In this document: positions 42,977 to 50,914 of the stretch, in pieces
Layout: every line of letters starts with the position of its first letter
How positions within the stretch are numbered: position 1 is the first letter of the stretch
Source: Anaerolineales bacterium
GTDB lineage: Bacteria; Chloroflexota; Anaerolineae; Anaerolineales; UBA4823
DNA: 64,000 bases
Assembly: GCA_003105035.1 (NCBI GenBank)
Contig: PQAL01000001.1
Span: 1-64,000, forward strand
Direction: 5' to 3'
The notes under the pieces: generated by a model
Seen by the model: only the letters and a program-made list of their open reading frames with translations
The model's database searches: none
Told to the model about the DNA's origin: nothing
Program-made: the position numbers and the translations under genes

Positions 42977-43750
42977 TTATGATCCTCCGGTTGGGCCAAA
43001 ACGTTCCGTCCGGATTTGATCGGGAGCTATCCCAAGCCTGACCAGGCTATTTGCTACCCCTTCCACCAGAGCAGTGGGACCACAGATGTATGCTTTGAGT
43101 GCTACACCGAAGGGTTGGATGACCTCTTCCAGCATATTCTCATCGATTCGGCGATCGTATCCACCCCAGCCCGCTGGCTGTGCCCGCGTAAGGGTATGGA
43201 ACACTTCCACGCCTGAACGAGAATGGGCAAGAGGCGCCAATTCATCGCGGTAGATGATATCTTGATAAGTCTTAGAGCTATACAGCAACCGTATGGGCAC
43301 AAGGGAACCTACTGCCTGCCTGTGGCGAATCATTGCCAGCAAGGGGACAATACCTGAACCACCCGCTACCAGGAGCAGAGGTCCACCCATTCTTGCCTCC
43401 CAGACGAAATATCCTCCGATCGGACCGCGCAGCTCCACCTGGTCTCCAACAATCAGCACATCATGCAGATACGTCGATACTTCACCTTCCTCCAGGCGTT
43501 CAACGGTCAGATCGATCTCACCCCGCTGCTCAGGGCTCGAAGCGATTGAGTAACTACGCTGAGCTTGATACCCATCGGGAGCTGTTAAGCGGACATCATA
43601 ATGCTGGCCAGCGCGGTGAGGAATCCAGTTGGACACTGCCAGGGTGAAGGTTTTTACATTGGGTGTCTCCGGATGGACTTTGACTACGGTGGAAATTTGC
43701 CACTCCGAGACCCGGGTCAGCACCGGCTCATTAATCAGTCCTGTCTCCAT
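42977..43750 (-). CDS. Ferredoxin-reductase-like FAD/NAD(P)-binding oxidoreductase
   Basis: This 257-residue flavoprotein has an FAD-binding barrel (QAQRSYSIASSPEQ, the RxYS motif) and an NAD(P)-binding domain (LLLVAGGSGIVPLLAMIRH, AYICGPTALVEGVANSL). It ends in ERFGPTGGS and has no plant-type 2Fe-2S domain, so it must pass electrons to or from a separate partner. It overlaps the sulfite-oxidase-like gene by 20 bases and probably forms its redox partner (inference). Confidence 0.9.
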   Translation of the reverse strand: METGLINEPVLTRVSEWQISTVVKVHPETPNVKTFTLAVSNWIPHRAGQHYDVRLTAPDGYQAQRSYSIASSPEQRGEIDLTVERLEEGEVSTYLHDVLIVGDQVELRGPIGGYFVWEARMGGPLLLVAGGSGIVPLLAMIRHRQAVGSLVPIRLLYSSKTYQDIIYRDELAPLAHSRSGVEVFHTLTRAQPAGWGGYDRRIDENMLEEVIQPFGVALKAYICGPTALVEGVANSLVRLGIAPDQIRTERFGPTGGS

Positions 43751-44357
43751 AATATCGCTCCTCCTTCCATGGATCTCCGTGGTTGTTGTATCCTAATGTC
43801 TCCCAAAATCCAGGTTGATCCTTCTCAAAAAAAGTTAGCCCGCGTACCCATTTGGCACTCTTCCAGAAGTAAAGCGCTGGCACAACCAAACGTGCCGGGC
43901 CACCGTGTTCGGCTGGAAGCGGAGCATCTTGATAACGATAAGCAATAAATGCTTTCCCGCCAGTGAGCTCTAATAAGGGCATATTCGTAGAATATCCACC
44001 GTCACAAAACGCAAGCACATACTGCGCCTGTGGGTCGATGTCTACTGCCGCTATCAACGTATCCACGCTGACCCCCTCCCATAGGGTATCTAACTTGGTC
44101 CACTTGGTAACGCAATGGATATCTACCGTGTATTGCTGAGATGGTAATTTTATAAACTCATCCCACGACCAGCGAACAGGCATATTGACTAATCCATTGA
44201 TCTCAAAACTCCACTGATCGAGCCGGGTTCTGGGTGTTGGCCCTGCAGAGAGGATAGGGAAATCACTGGTCACATATTGTCCGGGTGGAACCCGATCAGG
44301 GGTGCCTCCCAGGCGATGTTTCCCCAAGAAACCACGCGATAAGAATTTCTCACTCAT
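43731..44357 (-). CDS. Sulfite-oxidase-like molybdopterin oxidoreductase (cytoplasmic)
   Basis: This 208-residue protein consists of the molybdopterin-binding domain of the sulfite oxidase family. The probable Mo-ligating cysteine is C82 in VDIHCVTKWTKLD, and the GGPARLVVPALYFWKSAKWV segment is typical. It lacks heme, dimerisation domain and Tat signal, unlike MsrP or SorA. Small versions like this are widespread next to ferredoxin-reductase-like genes, but their substrate is not established. It is first in a three-gene operon and divergent from a DoxX gene. Confidence 0.9.
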   Translation of the reverse strand: MSEKFLSRGFLGKHRLGGTPDRVPPGQYVTSDFPILSAGPTPRTRLDQWSFEINGLVNMPVRWSWDEFIKLPSQQYTVDIHCVTKWTKLDTLWEGVSVDTLIAAVDIDPQAQYVLAFCDGGYSTNMPLLELTGGKAFIAYRYQDAPLPAEHGGPARLVVPALYFWKSAKWVRGLTFFEKDQPGFWETLGYNNHGDPWKEERYYGDRTD

Positions 44358-44380
44358 TTCCCCTCCTTAATAACAAATAG

Positions 44381-44504
44381 GATATATCCGATATATTATA
44401 TCATATTCGAGGTATAATACTAACAATGAGCCCAGGATGGACCTTTGCCGATTTTCAATATCCGGTGATATCTATCCCAAAATTGCAGGTAGTGATATCC
44501 GGTG
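44381..44504. promoter_or_regulatory. Divergent regulatory region with palindromes and direct repeats
   Basis: Between the divergent sulfite-oxidase-like and DoxX genes lie the perfect palindrome GGATATATCC (44380-44389), the near-palindrome GATATATTATATC just after it, a TATAAT (44413-44418) and an 11-base direct repeat [GA]ATATCCGGTG at 44457-44467 and 44494-44504. This is dense, operator-like structure. No regulator gene is adjacent. Confidence 0.45.
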
Positions 44505-44578
44505 TTGATGGAAGTCGTCAGACAGCTTAGGACAGGTTCTTCCGAGACTCAAAATTGCTGATTAACACGGAGCATGAT

Positions 44579-45205
44579 ATGGAAAACACAAAAATGCAAG
44601 AAGTCACACCTCGAAAATACATTGTCACCGATCCTCCACTTGCAGTGGCATTATTTAGCAATGTGCGCTGGGCATGGATTTGGCTGATTATTCGCTTGTA
44701 TGTGGGATATCAATGGGTCGCGGCAGGCTATAACAAGATCATTAATCCAGCTTGGGTGGGTGCAAAAGCTGGTACGGCATTAACCGGCTTTCTCAACAAC
44801 GCGATCTCACTCACAACGGGTGCTCACCCAGCTGTCCAAGTCTGGTACGCTAACTTCCTTAAATTCGCTATTCTTCCCTATGCCCGAACTTGGAGTTACG
44901 TCGTATCCTTCGGAGAAGTACTGGTGGGGCTGGGCTTGATCATAGGTGTATTTACCGGCATCGCTGCATTTTTCGGTTTCTTCATGAACATGAACTACAT
45001 GTTAGCCGGATCGCTTTCCACCAATCCAATCCTGCTATTCCTGTCGATTTTCCTGATCCTGGCATGGAAGACTGCTGGTTGGTGGGGGCTCGATCGTTGG
45101 GTGTTGATCGACCTGGGCACTCCCTGGAGCCCGGGACTGGCTTTCCAGAGAAAAGGCGAAGCGACAGTCCCCTCCCCGACTACGGAGATGAAGGGTTCGC
45201 GCTAG
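44579..45205 (+). CDS. DoxX-family membrane protein (DoxD/TQO-like)
   Basis: I start at the ATG at 44579 because CGGAG precedes it; the frame starts eight codons earlier. The 208-residue protein has four to five helices with LIIRLYVGYQWVAAGYNKI and FGEVLVGLGLIIGVFTGIAAFFGFFMNMNYMLAGS, as in DoxX/DoxD proteins and the small subunit of thiosulfate:quinone oxidoreductase. A quinone-linked redox role fits its position opposite a sulfite-oxidase-like operon, but the activity is unproven. Confidence 0.87.
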   Translation: MENTKMQEVTPRKYIVTDPPLAVALFSNVRWAWIWLIIRLYVGYQWVAAGYNKIINPAWVGAKAGTALTGFLNNAISLTTGAHPAVQVWYANFLKFAILPYARTWSYVVSFGEVLVGLGLIIGVFTGIAAFFGFFMNMNYMLAGSLSTNPILLFLSIFLILAWKTAGWWGLDRWVLIDLGTPWSPGLAFQRKGEATVPSPTTEMKGSR

Positions 45206-45359
45206 CTGGGTATCGAGAATATATCACTAGGTACAGCACCTGCTGTGGTGAATAGGATCACATTTGCAGGAATCTCAATCCATCAAGGGTAATAATCTAC
45301 ACCTGACGTGATCAGAGTTAATGCACCTATGAAGTAATTCCTGGTCAACGATCTCTCTA

Positions 45360-45710
45360 TTATTGGGAAGAATTGGTATAGAGGGAGTCAGTCCTTGCCG
45401 CCATGATGAAATCGTTCAGGTGTAAGCCATGAATCTTGTGTGTCCACCAGCTGACGGTCACTTTACCCCATTCAGTGAGCAGTGCTGGATGGTGGTCTTC
45501 TTCGTTGGCTGCCTGAGCCACGCGGTTGGTGAAAGCAACCGCCTGGTTGAAATCCTTGAACAAGAACTCTTTTTCCAGACGTAACTCTCCACCCTTTTCA
45601 TAATTTCGCCACCCTTGAAGGGTGGCCAGGTACTGATCGACCTCACGATCATTCAATCGTGGTGTTGAAGCAGTCACTGGGCTGCAATGCAGATTAGATA
45701 GATCAGTCAT
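45360..45710 (-). CDS. phhB: 4a-hydroxytetrahydrobiopterin dehydratase (pterin carbinolamine dehydratase)
   Basis: The 116-residue protein carries the PCD motif EEDHHPALLTEWGKVTVSWWTHKIHGLH with the catalytic His pair. It dehydrates 4a-hydroxytetrahydropterin after aromatic amino acid hydroxylation. In bacteria without such hydroxylases it is often linked to molybdopterin metabolism, and a molybdopterin enzyme gene lies 1 kb away (inference only). It follows the DinB gene on the minus strand with a 24-base gap. Confidence 0.93.
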   Translation of the reverse strand: MTDLSNLHCSPVTASTPRLNDREVDQYLATLQGWRNYEKGGELRLEKEFLFKDFNQAVAFTNRVAQAANEEDHHPALLTEWGKVTVSWWTHKIHGLHLNDFIMAARTDSLYTNSSQ

Positions 45711-45734
45711 AAAATTCCCACCTCTTTGGAAATA

Positions 45735-46250
45735 CTACTCAGGTTTGTAAGGTGCCTGGCGGTCAATATTACCGACGAACTGCGGCAGATCGGTTTGCCC
45801 GAGCACCTGCCGGATCGCCAGGTTTTCACCCGTGTGATACCAGTAATGATAGATGGTCCGCTGGAGCAGATTGCCGTACACTCGCTGAAGGGGTTTCCCA
45901 TCCTTCCCAATTGCCTGTTCCTGGAGCTTTTCCGTGGTCAACGATTCCAGCCAGGGGTCTGCGGCCCGGGTGATCTTGCGCCAATAATTAAGCACCTCAC
46001 GCAAGGGTGGCGTGCTTGCAGGCGCACCATAGGCATATGCCGCTTGTACTTCCGGATAAGGCAGTAACCCCAGCCCATAGTATAGAAAATAACGCTGTTC
46101 TTGCCAAGCCAGATGCCCGATATTCCAGCTGATACAGTTCATCGGCAGGATGCGCTTGACCGCATCTTCTTCTGATAATCCTTTAAGCGCACGTTTAAAT
46201 TCATCGCGGGTGAATTTTAACTGCAAGACAAGCGGATGAATGGCTGACAT
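45735..46250 (-). CDS. DinB-superfamily protein
   Basis: The 171-residue four-helix-bundle protein has histidines in the DinB/YfiT metal-binding pattern: NIGHLAWQE near residue 45 and YHYWYHTGEN near 135. DinB-like proteins bind divalent metal and often act as thiol-dependent transferases; the actual reaction is unknown. It is first of a two-gene unit with the pterin dehydratase. The ~240-bp divergent gap upstream shows no clear site. Confidence 0.85.
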   Translation of the reverse strand: MSAIHPLVLQLKFTRDEFKRALKGLSEEDAVKRILPMNCISWNIGHLAWQEQRYFLYYGLGLLPYPEVQAAYAYGAPASTPPLREVLNYWRKITRAADPWLESLTTEKLQEQAIGKDGKPLQRVYGNLLQRTIYHYWYHTGENLAIRQVLGQTDLPQFVGNIDRQAPYKPE

Positions 46251-46488
46251 TTAATTCCTCCCGGTATACCTTCACTCCATCAAACCGGTTATATTATAAC
46301 TATTTTTGTCCAATTTAGTCCATGCATTTCTTTTGATTTATCAGGATAAAATTATCAAAACACGCTCAGGTTGCTCCCTTAAGGCCGATCCTTTCGGGCT
46401 GCATGGAAACTGGAAAGCATGTTAAACTAAATATACATCCGCAACACGATTATTTGGCAATTGTGCCGATAAGCACTCAGAAGGAGAT

Positions 46489-48510
46489 ATGTATTACTGG
46501 AGCCGTACCGGCAGTTTTGTTGAAATTCTGTCCTTCCTGATCATATGTGCCCTATGGGCCATGGGAGGGGTGCTGATTGCCAGCCACACCTTCCACCTCA
46601 AATCCAGGGAAAAACTGGTCAGTGGTCTGGCGACCGGTTTCCTGCTTTATATTATCCTGAGTAACCTGCTCGCCCATATCCTGCCACTTTCGGAAGCTTT
46701 CTGGACTGCCACCGCGATCGTGTTTCTGGTGGGAGTCGGTCTGGCTGTAGCTTCCAGAAAATCGCTGCAGAGCCAGTTAAAAATCCTGGAAAATTGGCCA
46801 CAGCTTCTGTTGCTTGGCCTGGTGGTTTTTATCTTCACCCTGATCCTGCGCGGCCTGGCAATCTTCGACGATTATTACCACCTGCCGATGATTTCCGTGA
46901 TGGCCACGGGAGACATTCCACCTCATTTTTATCTTGATCCAGCCCTGCACTTGCCTTACCATTATGGGTTGCAAGTCTTTGCCGCCGGCATGGTGAGGCT
47001 GGGAGGTTTCTTCCCCTGGAGCGCGTGGGATATCAGTCGGGCGATTGTTCTTGGGCTGGCAGTCATGCTGGCCTGGTTGTGGATAAGACGCCTCACCCGC
47101 CACCCGCTGCCGGCATACCTGGGAACCGTGCTGCTGGTCCTGGGGGGCGGGATGCGCTGGGTACTGCTCTTCTTCCCGAAGCCCATACTTGATCGCATGG
47201 GTGCCAACCTGCACATGGACATCTCCGGGTTGACTGCAGGGGGTAACCTGGTCACCGCCCTCACCAACCGCTGGCCCATGGATGGCGGTGGACCATTCCC
47301 ATTCCCGTATGCCTTCGCCAGCGGCATCCTGGAGCCCCTGAATATGCAGCTGGGTGCTACAGGTGCCATGTGGGAAATGACTATCCTGTTGTTGCTGTTA
47401 ATCTGGAAGCCTCGCAAGGCATCCGTGATCGGCATCGCCTCGATCAGCCTGATTCTTGCCAGCCTGGCTCTAAGCTCGGAGAATGTATATGCCCTGGTGG
47501 TTGCCGGCATGGTGATCATCCTGGCTATCTCCCTCATTCGCTCACGAAGACAACATCGACCAGTGTCTTTTAGCCTGATTACCTGGGGGATTCCGCTGGT
47601 AATCAGCGGTATCCTGGCGCTGTTCCAGGGAGGATATATCACCGGGGGATTTATGAGCATCGTCGCCCGGCTAACTGGAGGCAGCTACCCAATGGTGACG
47701 ACCGATTTCCAGGGTTTCAGCCTGCGCTGGCCTCCGGCAGTGCCCTCTGGCCATTTTGGACCGCTTTCGTTGCTTGACCCGGGCCAAATCGTGATCATGG
47801 TCGCCGAAGCCGGGCTAGCGCTCGTCCTGCTCCCGATAGCAATATTCTACTGGTTAAGGAAGCTACGGACAGCCAACCGGTTGCCTCAGGGGCTTGCGAT
47901 TGGCGCGGTGATTAGCCTGCTGTTTCCGGTGTTTTTCCGTTATGGCCTGGATTTTGATATCACCCGCCTGGTTGGGGCATCACTCTGGTTGGGATTTGCC
48001 CTGGCCTTCCCCGTCTTATGGCTCTGGCTGGTCAACGCCAAACAAGGATACCGCCTTGCCGCGGGGATTGGTTATGGGATAGCCATTCTGGCTGGTGTGG
48101 TGATGCTGGCAGTTGAATTTATCGCCATACCCGCCGTGCAAACAACCTATTACCTCCAGTACCAGGAGAGTGACTTTTCAAAGCCGTACTGGAATAAACT
48201 GGAAAAAGGCGGCCAAATCCTGGATTCGATCCCCGAAAGAGCTGTACTGCTGTTCGGCAGGGCCTCTTACGCGGCTGAGGACGTATATCAGCGCTCACCT
48301 ACCTGGAAAGCCTTGATCGCAGACCCCAACCCAACCAGTGTAGCCGCGGCCGGGTACTCTTATATTTATATGGATGACATTTGGTGGCAGGAAATTCCAC
48401 CACAAATTCAAGCTGCCTACAACCAGCCTTGTGTGAAATTGGTGGTGGAGATGAAACTGGCTGGAGGCCAGAACCGAAGGTTATTTGATATCAAAGACTG
48501 CAGACCCTGA
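46489..48510 (+). CDS. Large polytopic membrane protein, GT-C-like
   Basis: The 673-residue protein starts at an ATG with AAGGAG seven bases upstream. It has about 13 hydrophobic segments and a short soluble C-terminus. After the fourth segment lies FDDYYHLPMI, an acidic loop resembling the catalytic loop of GT-C glycosyltransferases that use polyprenyl-phosphate sugars, followed by LHLPYHYGLQVFAAG. I cannot assign a named family. Its neighbours (sugar-cupin, aminotransferase, polyprenol-phosphate glycosyltransferase) support a cell-surface glycan role. There is no overlap with the next gene (84-bp gap). Confidence 0.7.
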   Translation: MYYWSRTGSFVEILSFLIICALWAMGGVLIASHTFHLKSREKLVSGLATGFLLYIILSNLLAHILPLSEAFWTATAIVFLVGVGLAVASRKSLQSQLKILENWPQLLLLGLVVFIFTLILRGLAIFDDYYHLPMISVMATGDIPPHFYLDPALHLPYHYGLQVFAAGMVRLGGFFPWSAWDISRAIVLGLAVMLAWLWIRRLTRHPLPAYLGTVLLVLGGGMRWVLLFFPKPILDRMGANLHMDISGLTAGGNLVTALTNRWPMDGGGPFPFPYAFASGILEPLNMQLGATGAMWEMTILLLLLIWKPRKASVIGIASISLILASLALSSENVYALVVAGMVIILAISLIRSRRQHRPVSFSLITWGIPLVISGILALFQGGYITGGFMSIVARLTGGSYPMVTTDFQGFSLRWPPAVPSGHFGPLSLLDPGQIVIMVAEAGLALVLLPIAIFYWLRKLRTANRLPQGLAIGAVISLLFPVFFRYGLDFDITRLVGASLWLGFALAFPVLWLWLVNAKQGYRLAAGIGYGIAILAGVVMLAVEFIAIPAVQTTYYLQYQESDFSKPYWNKLEKGGQILDSIPERAVLLFGRASYAAEDVYQRSPTWKALIADPNPTSVAAAGYSYIYMDDIWWQEIPPQIQAAYNQPCVKLVVEMKLAGGQNRRLFDIKDCRP

Positions 48511-48594
48511 TGATGTTTTCCACATGGGTGTGGTATGATTTTAGGGTCATATTTCCACAACCTCAATTGACCTGGATAGTAATTGGGTGAACCA

Positions 48595-48996
48595 ATGAGC
48601 ATCGAGTTTATTAAAACTAAAGAAGATGTGCTGACCAGTATTATCATTCGCCGGGAATACACCCCCACAGAAACGACCTTTGTCACCAGCCCAGACCTGG
48701 CCCAGCAGCTTGGTTTCGTGGTTTACCCGGCAGGCGGGGTAATCAAGCGCCACATTCATAAAAATGTCGACCGGCAAAACATATCCAGCTCCGAAGCCTT
48801 GATCGTGCGTGAAGGTAAGTTAGAAATTGATATTTTCGATACAGAGAAGCACCTTTTGGTCACCCGCGAGCTATGCGCGGGTGATATGGTTTTGATGGTC
48901 TCTGGGGGTCACGGATTTCGCATCCTGGAAGCTGTGGTCTTATTGGAGATCAAGCTAGGTCCGTATGCTGGTCCAGCGGACAAGGAACTCTTTTAA
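48595..48996 (+). CDS. Cupin-fold protein
   Basis: From the ATG at 48595 the protein has 133 residues and one cupin barrel. KRHIHKNVDRQNISSSEALIV gives the first His motif and GDMVLMVSGGHGFRIL the second. It resembles WxcM/FdtA-like or cupin-fold sugar-processing proteins. The stop codon overlaps the start of the DegT aminotransferase gene by one base (TAATG), so it probably acts on or binds the same nucleotide-sugar intermediate (inference). Confidence 0.8.
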   Translation: MSIEFIKTKEDVLTSIIIRREYTPTETTFVTSPDLAQQLGFVVYPAGGVIKRHIHKNVDRQNISSSEALIVREGKLEIDIFDTEKHLLVTRELCAGDMVLMVSGGHGFRILEAVVLLEIKLGPYAGPADKELF

Positions 48997-50129
48997 TGAT
49001 CCCGGTCAATGAACCGCTGGTCGGTGAAAAAGAAATCGAATACGTACTGGATTGCCTACGAACAGGCTGGATCTCATCATCGGGGAAATATCTGGAAAGC
49101 TTTGAGCAGGCTTGGGCAGAATACTGCGGCATGCATTATGGGATCGCTGTCAGCAATGGCACCACTGCTCTGCAGGTAGCAGTGGCCTGTTTGGATCTGC
49201 AGCCAGACGACGAAGTAATCCTACCTACTTTCACGATCATCTCCTGTGCTCAAGCTGTTACATATAATGGTGGCATCCCGGTGCTTGTGGATAGTGAACC
49301 GCGCACCTGGTGCATGGACGTTTCCCAAATTGAAGCCAGGATCACTCCACGTACCCGGGCAATCATGCCGGTGCATATCTATGGGCATCCAGTGGATATG
49401 GACCCGCTCCTCACCCTGGCGAAGAAGCATGGATTGGTGGTCATCGAAGACGCAGCTGAAGCACATGGTGCTGAGTACCAATCTGGCAGGAACTCATCCA
49501 ATCCGACCTGGCAGCGTTGCGGTGGTTTAGGGGATATCAGCGTATTCAGCTTTTATGCTAATAAGTTGGTGACTACCGGCGAGGGTGGGATGGTGCTTAC
49601 CAACGATGCTGCCCTGGCGGATAAAGCACGCAGCCTGCGTAATCTGTGTTTCAAGCGCGAGCGCCGTTTTTACCATACTGAATTGGGATATAACTTCCGG
49701 TTGACCAACCTGCAAGCTGCCATTGGACTGGCGCAGATCGAACGTATGCCAGAGACAATTGCGAAGAAGCGCTGGATCGGCGAGAACTATACCCAAAGGC
49801 TCAGACACATCTCTGCCTTGCAGCTTCCTATCGAAGAGTCATGGGCCAGGCAGGTATACTGGATGTATGGCCTGGTCATCAACGAGGCGACGGGCCTGGA
49901 CGCAACCAAATGCGCTCGATTGCTTCAGCAAAAAGGTATCGAGACCCGCCCGTTCTTCCTGGGCATGCACGAGCAGCCGATATATCAGCAGATGGGTCTG
50001 TTTGGGGGAGAGAAATACCCGGTGGCTGAACGTATTGCTCGCCAGGGTGTATATTTGCCTTCCGGGCTCACCTTGACTGACGAACAGCTAGACAAGGTTT
50101 GTCAGGTGGTGGAGGAAATCCTGGTTTGA
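48996..50129 (+). CDS. DegT/DnrJ/EryC1/StrS-family sugar aminotransferase
   Basis: This 377-residue PLP enzyme carries the Schiff-base lysine K190 in SFYANKLVTTGEGGM, the VIEDAAEAHGAEY cofactor site and NFRLTNLQAAIGLAQ. These enzymes aminate keto-sugar nucleotides for surface polysaccharides, similar to perosamine synthase. Length is normal. It is coupled to the cupin gene upstream and to a GT2 gene downstream, forming a small aminosugar operon. Confidence 0.92.
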   Translation: MIPVNEPLVGEKEIEYVLDCLRTGWISSSGKYLESFEQAWAEYCGMHYGIAVSNGTTALQVAVACLDLQPDDEVILPTFTIISCAQAVTYNGGIPVLVDSEPRTWCMDVSQIEARITPRTRAIMPVHIYGHPVDMDPLLTLAKKHGLVVIEDAAEAHGAEYQSGRNSSNPTWQRCGGLGDISVFSFYANKLVTTGEGGMVLTNDAALADKARSLRNLCFKRERRFYHTELGYNFRLTNLQAAIGLAQIERMPETIAKKRWIGENYTQRLRHISALQLPIEESWARQVYWMYGLVINEATGLDATKCARLLQQKGIETRPFFLGMHEQPIYQQMGLFGGEKYPVAERIARQGVYLPSGLTLTDEQLDKVCQVVEEILV

Positions 50130-50890
50130 GTTCGCTTCCTGATGATCTCCAAAGTGCCAGCACATCTCAACTCGAAAGTAGACAACGAGGTTTGGTTTCC
50201 ATTATCCTGGCGACGTACAATGAGAGCGAGAATATCTGCGACATGATTGCAGCGATCCTTGCAGCAGTGCCAGATCCGGTGGAGATCATTGTGGTTGATG
50301 ATAATTCTCCTGACCAGACCTGGAAAATCGCGATTGAATTGAATGAGCCGCATGTGAAGGTAATCCGGCGGGTAAATACACGCGGGCTGGCATCGGCGAT
50401 TAACCGGGGGATCATCGAATCTCAGGGGGCATATATCGGCTGGATGGATGCCGACCTGTGCCACCCACCTGCCCTTCTCCCCACCATGCTCACCAGCCTG
50501 GAAAATTGCGACGTGGTGATTGGATCACGCTACGTGCCCGGTGGGAAGGACGATCGCGAGCCGAGCCGTGTCTTCACCAGCCGCTTCATCAACCGCATGG
50601 CGAGCTTCGTGCTGGACCATGGCATTCTAGATTACGACAGTGGTTTCATCCTCATGCATCGGACTGTGCTCGATTCTGTATCCCTTACCCCAACAGGCTA
50701 CGGGGCATATTTTATCGAGTTCATCTATGGCTGCTACCAAAAGGGCATGAAAGTGGTCGAGATCCCTTACACTTTTACAGAACGCACAAGGGGGACATCC
50801 AAGTCGAATAGCAATCTGCTTCAATTTGGTTTTGCCGGTCTGGGCTATGTGACCCGGATCATTCGCACCCGCTTCTCTCACCTCGACTAA
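50126..50890 (+). CDS. GT2 glycosyltransferase, polyprenol-phosphate mannosyltransferase-like
   Basis: The likely start is the TTG at 50126: GGAGG lies ~12 bases upstream and the TTG overlaps the TGA of the aminotransferase gene (TTGA). The frame itself reaches back to a TTG at 50099. The ~254-residue protein has a GT-A fold with SIILATYNESENI, VVDDNSPDQT, a DAD metal motif (WMDADLCHPP), IGSRYVPGG and the YFIEFIYGCYQKGMKVVEIPYTF segment of dolichyl-phosphate-mannose synthases. It has no C-terminal membrane domain. It would charge polyprenyl phosphate with a sugar for GT-C enzymes such as the large membrane proteins on either side. Confidence 0.9.
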   Translation: MSSLPDDLQSASTSQLESRQRGLVSIILATYNESENICDMIAAILAAVPDPVEIIVVDDNSPDQTWKIAIELNEPHVKVIRRVNTRGLASAINRGIIESQGAYIGWMDADLCHPPALLPTMLTSLENCDVVIGSRYVPGGKDDREPSRVFTSRFINRMASFVLDHGILDYDSGFILMHRTVLDSVSLTPTGYGAYFIEFIYGCYQKGMKVVEIPYTFTERTRGTSKSNSNLLQFGFAGLGYVTRIIRTRFSHLD

Positions 50891-50914
50891 TTGCCGCCCC
50901 CCATCCATTCTCTC

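Noticed and set aside
46777-47660. Long minus-strand open frames opposite the large membrane protein gene
   Set aside because: Low-complexity His/Gln- or Arg/Pro-rich translations with no start signals; antisense shadows of a GC-rich membrane protein gene.
48510-48560. Hairpin CCACA-TGGG-TGTGG as terminator
   Set aside because: The stem is only five bases and no T-run follows directly; not strong enough to list.
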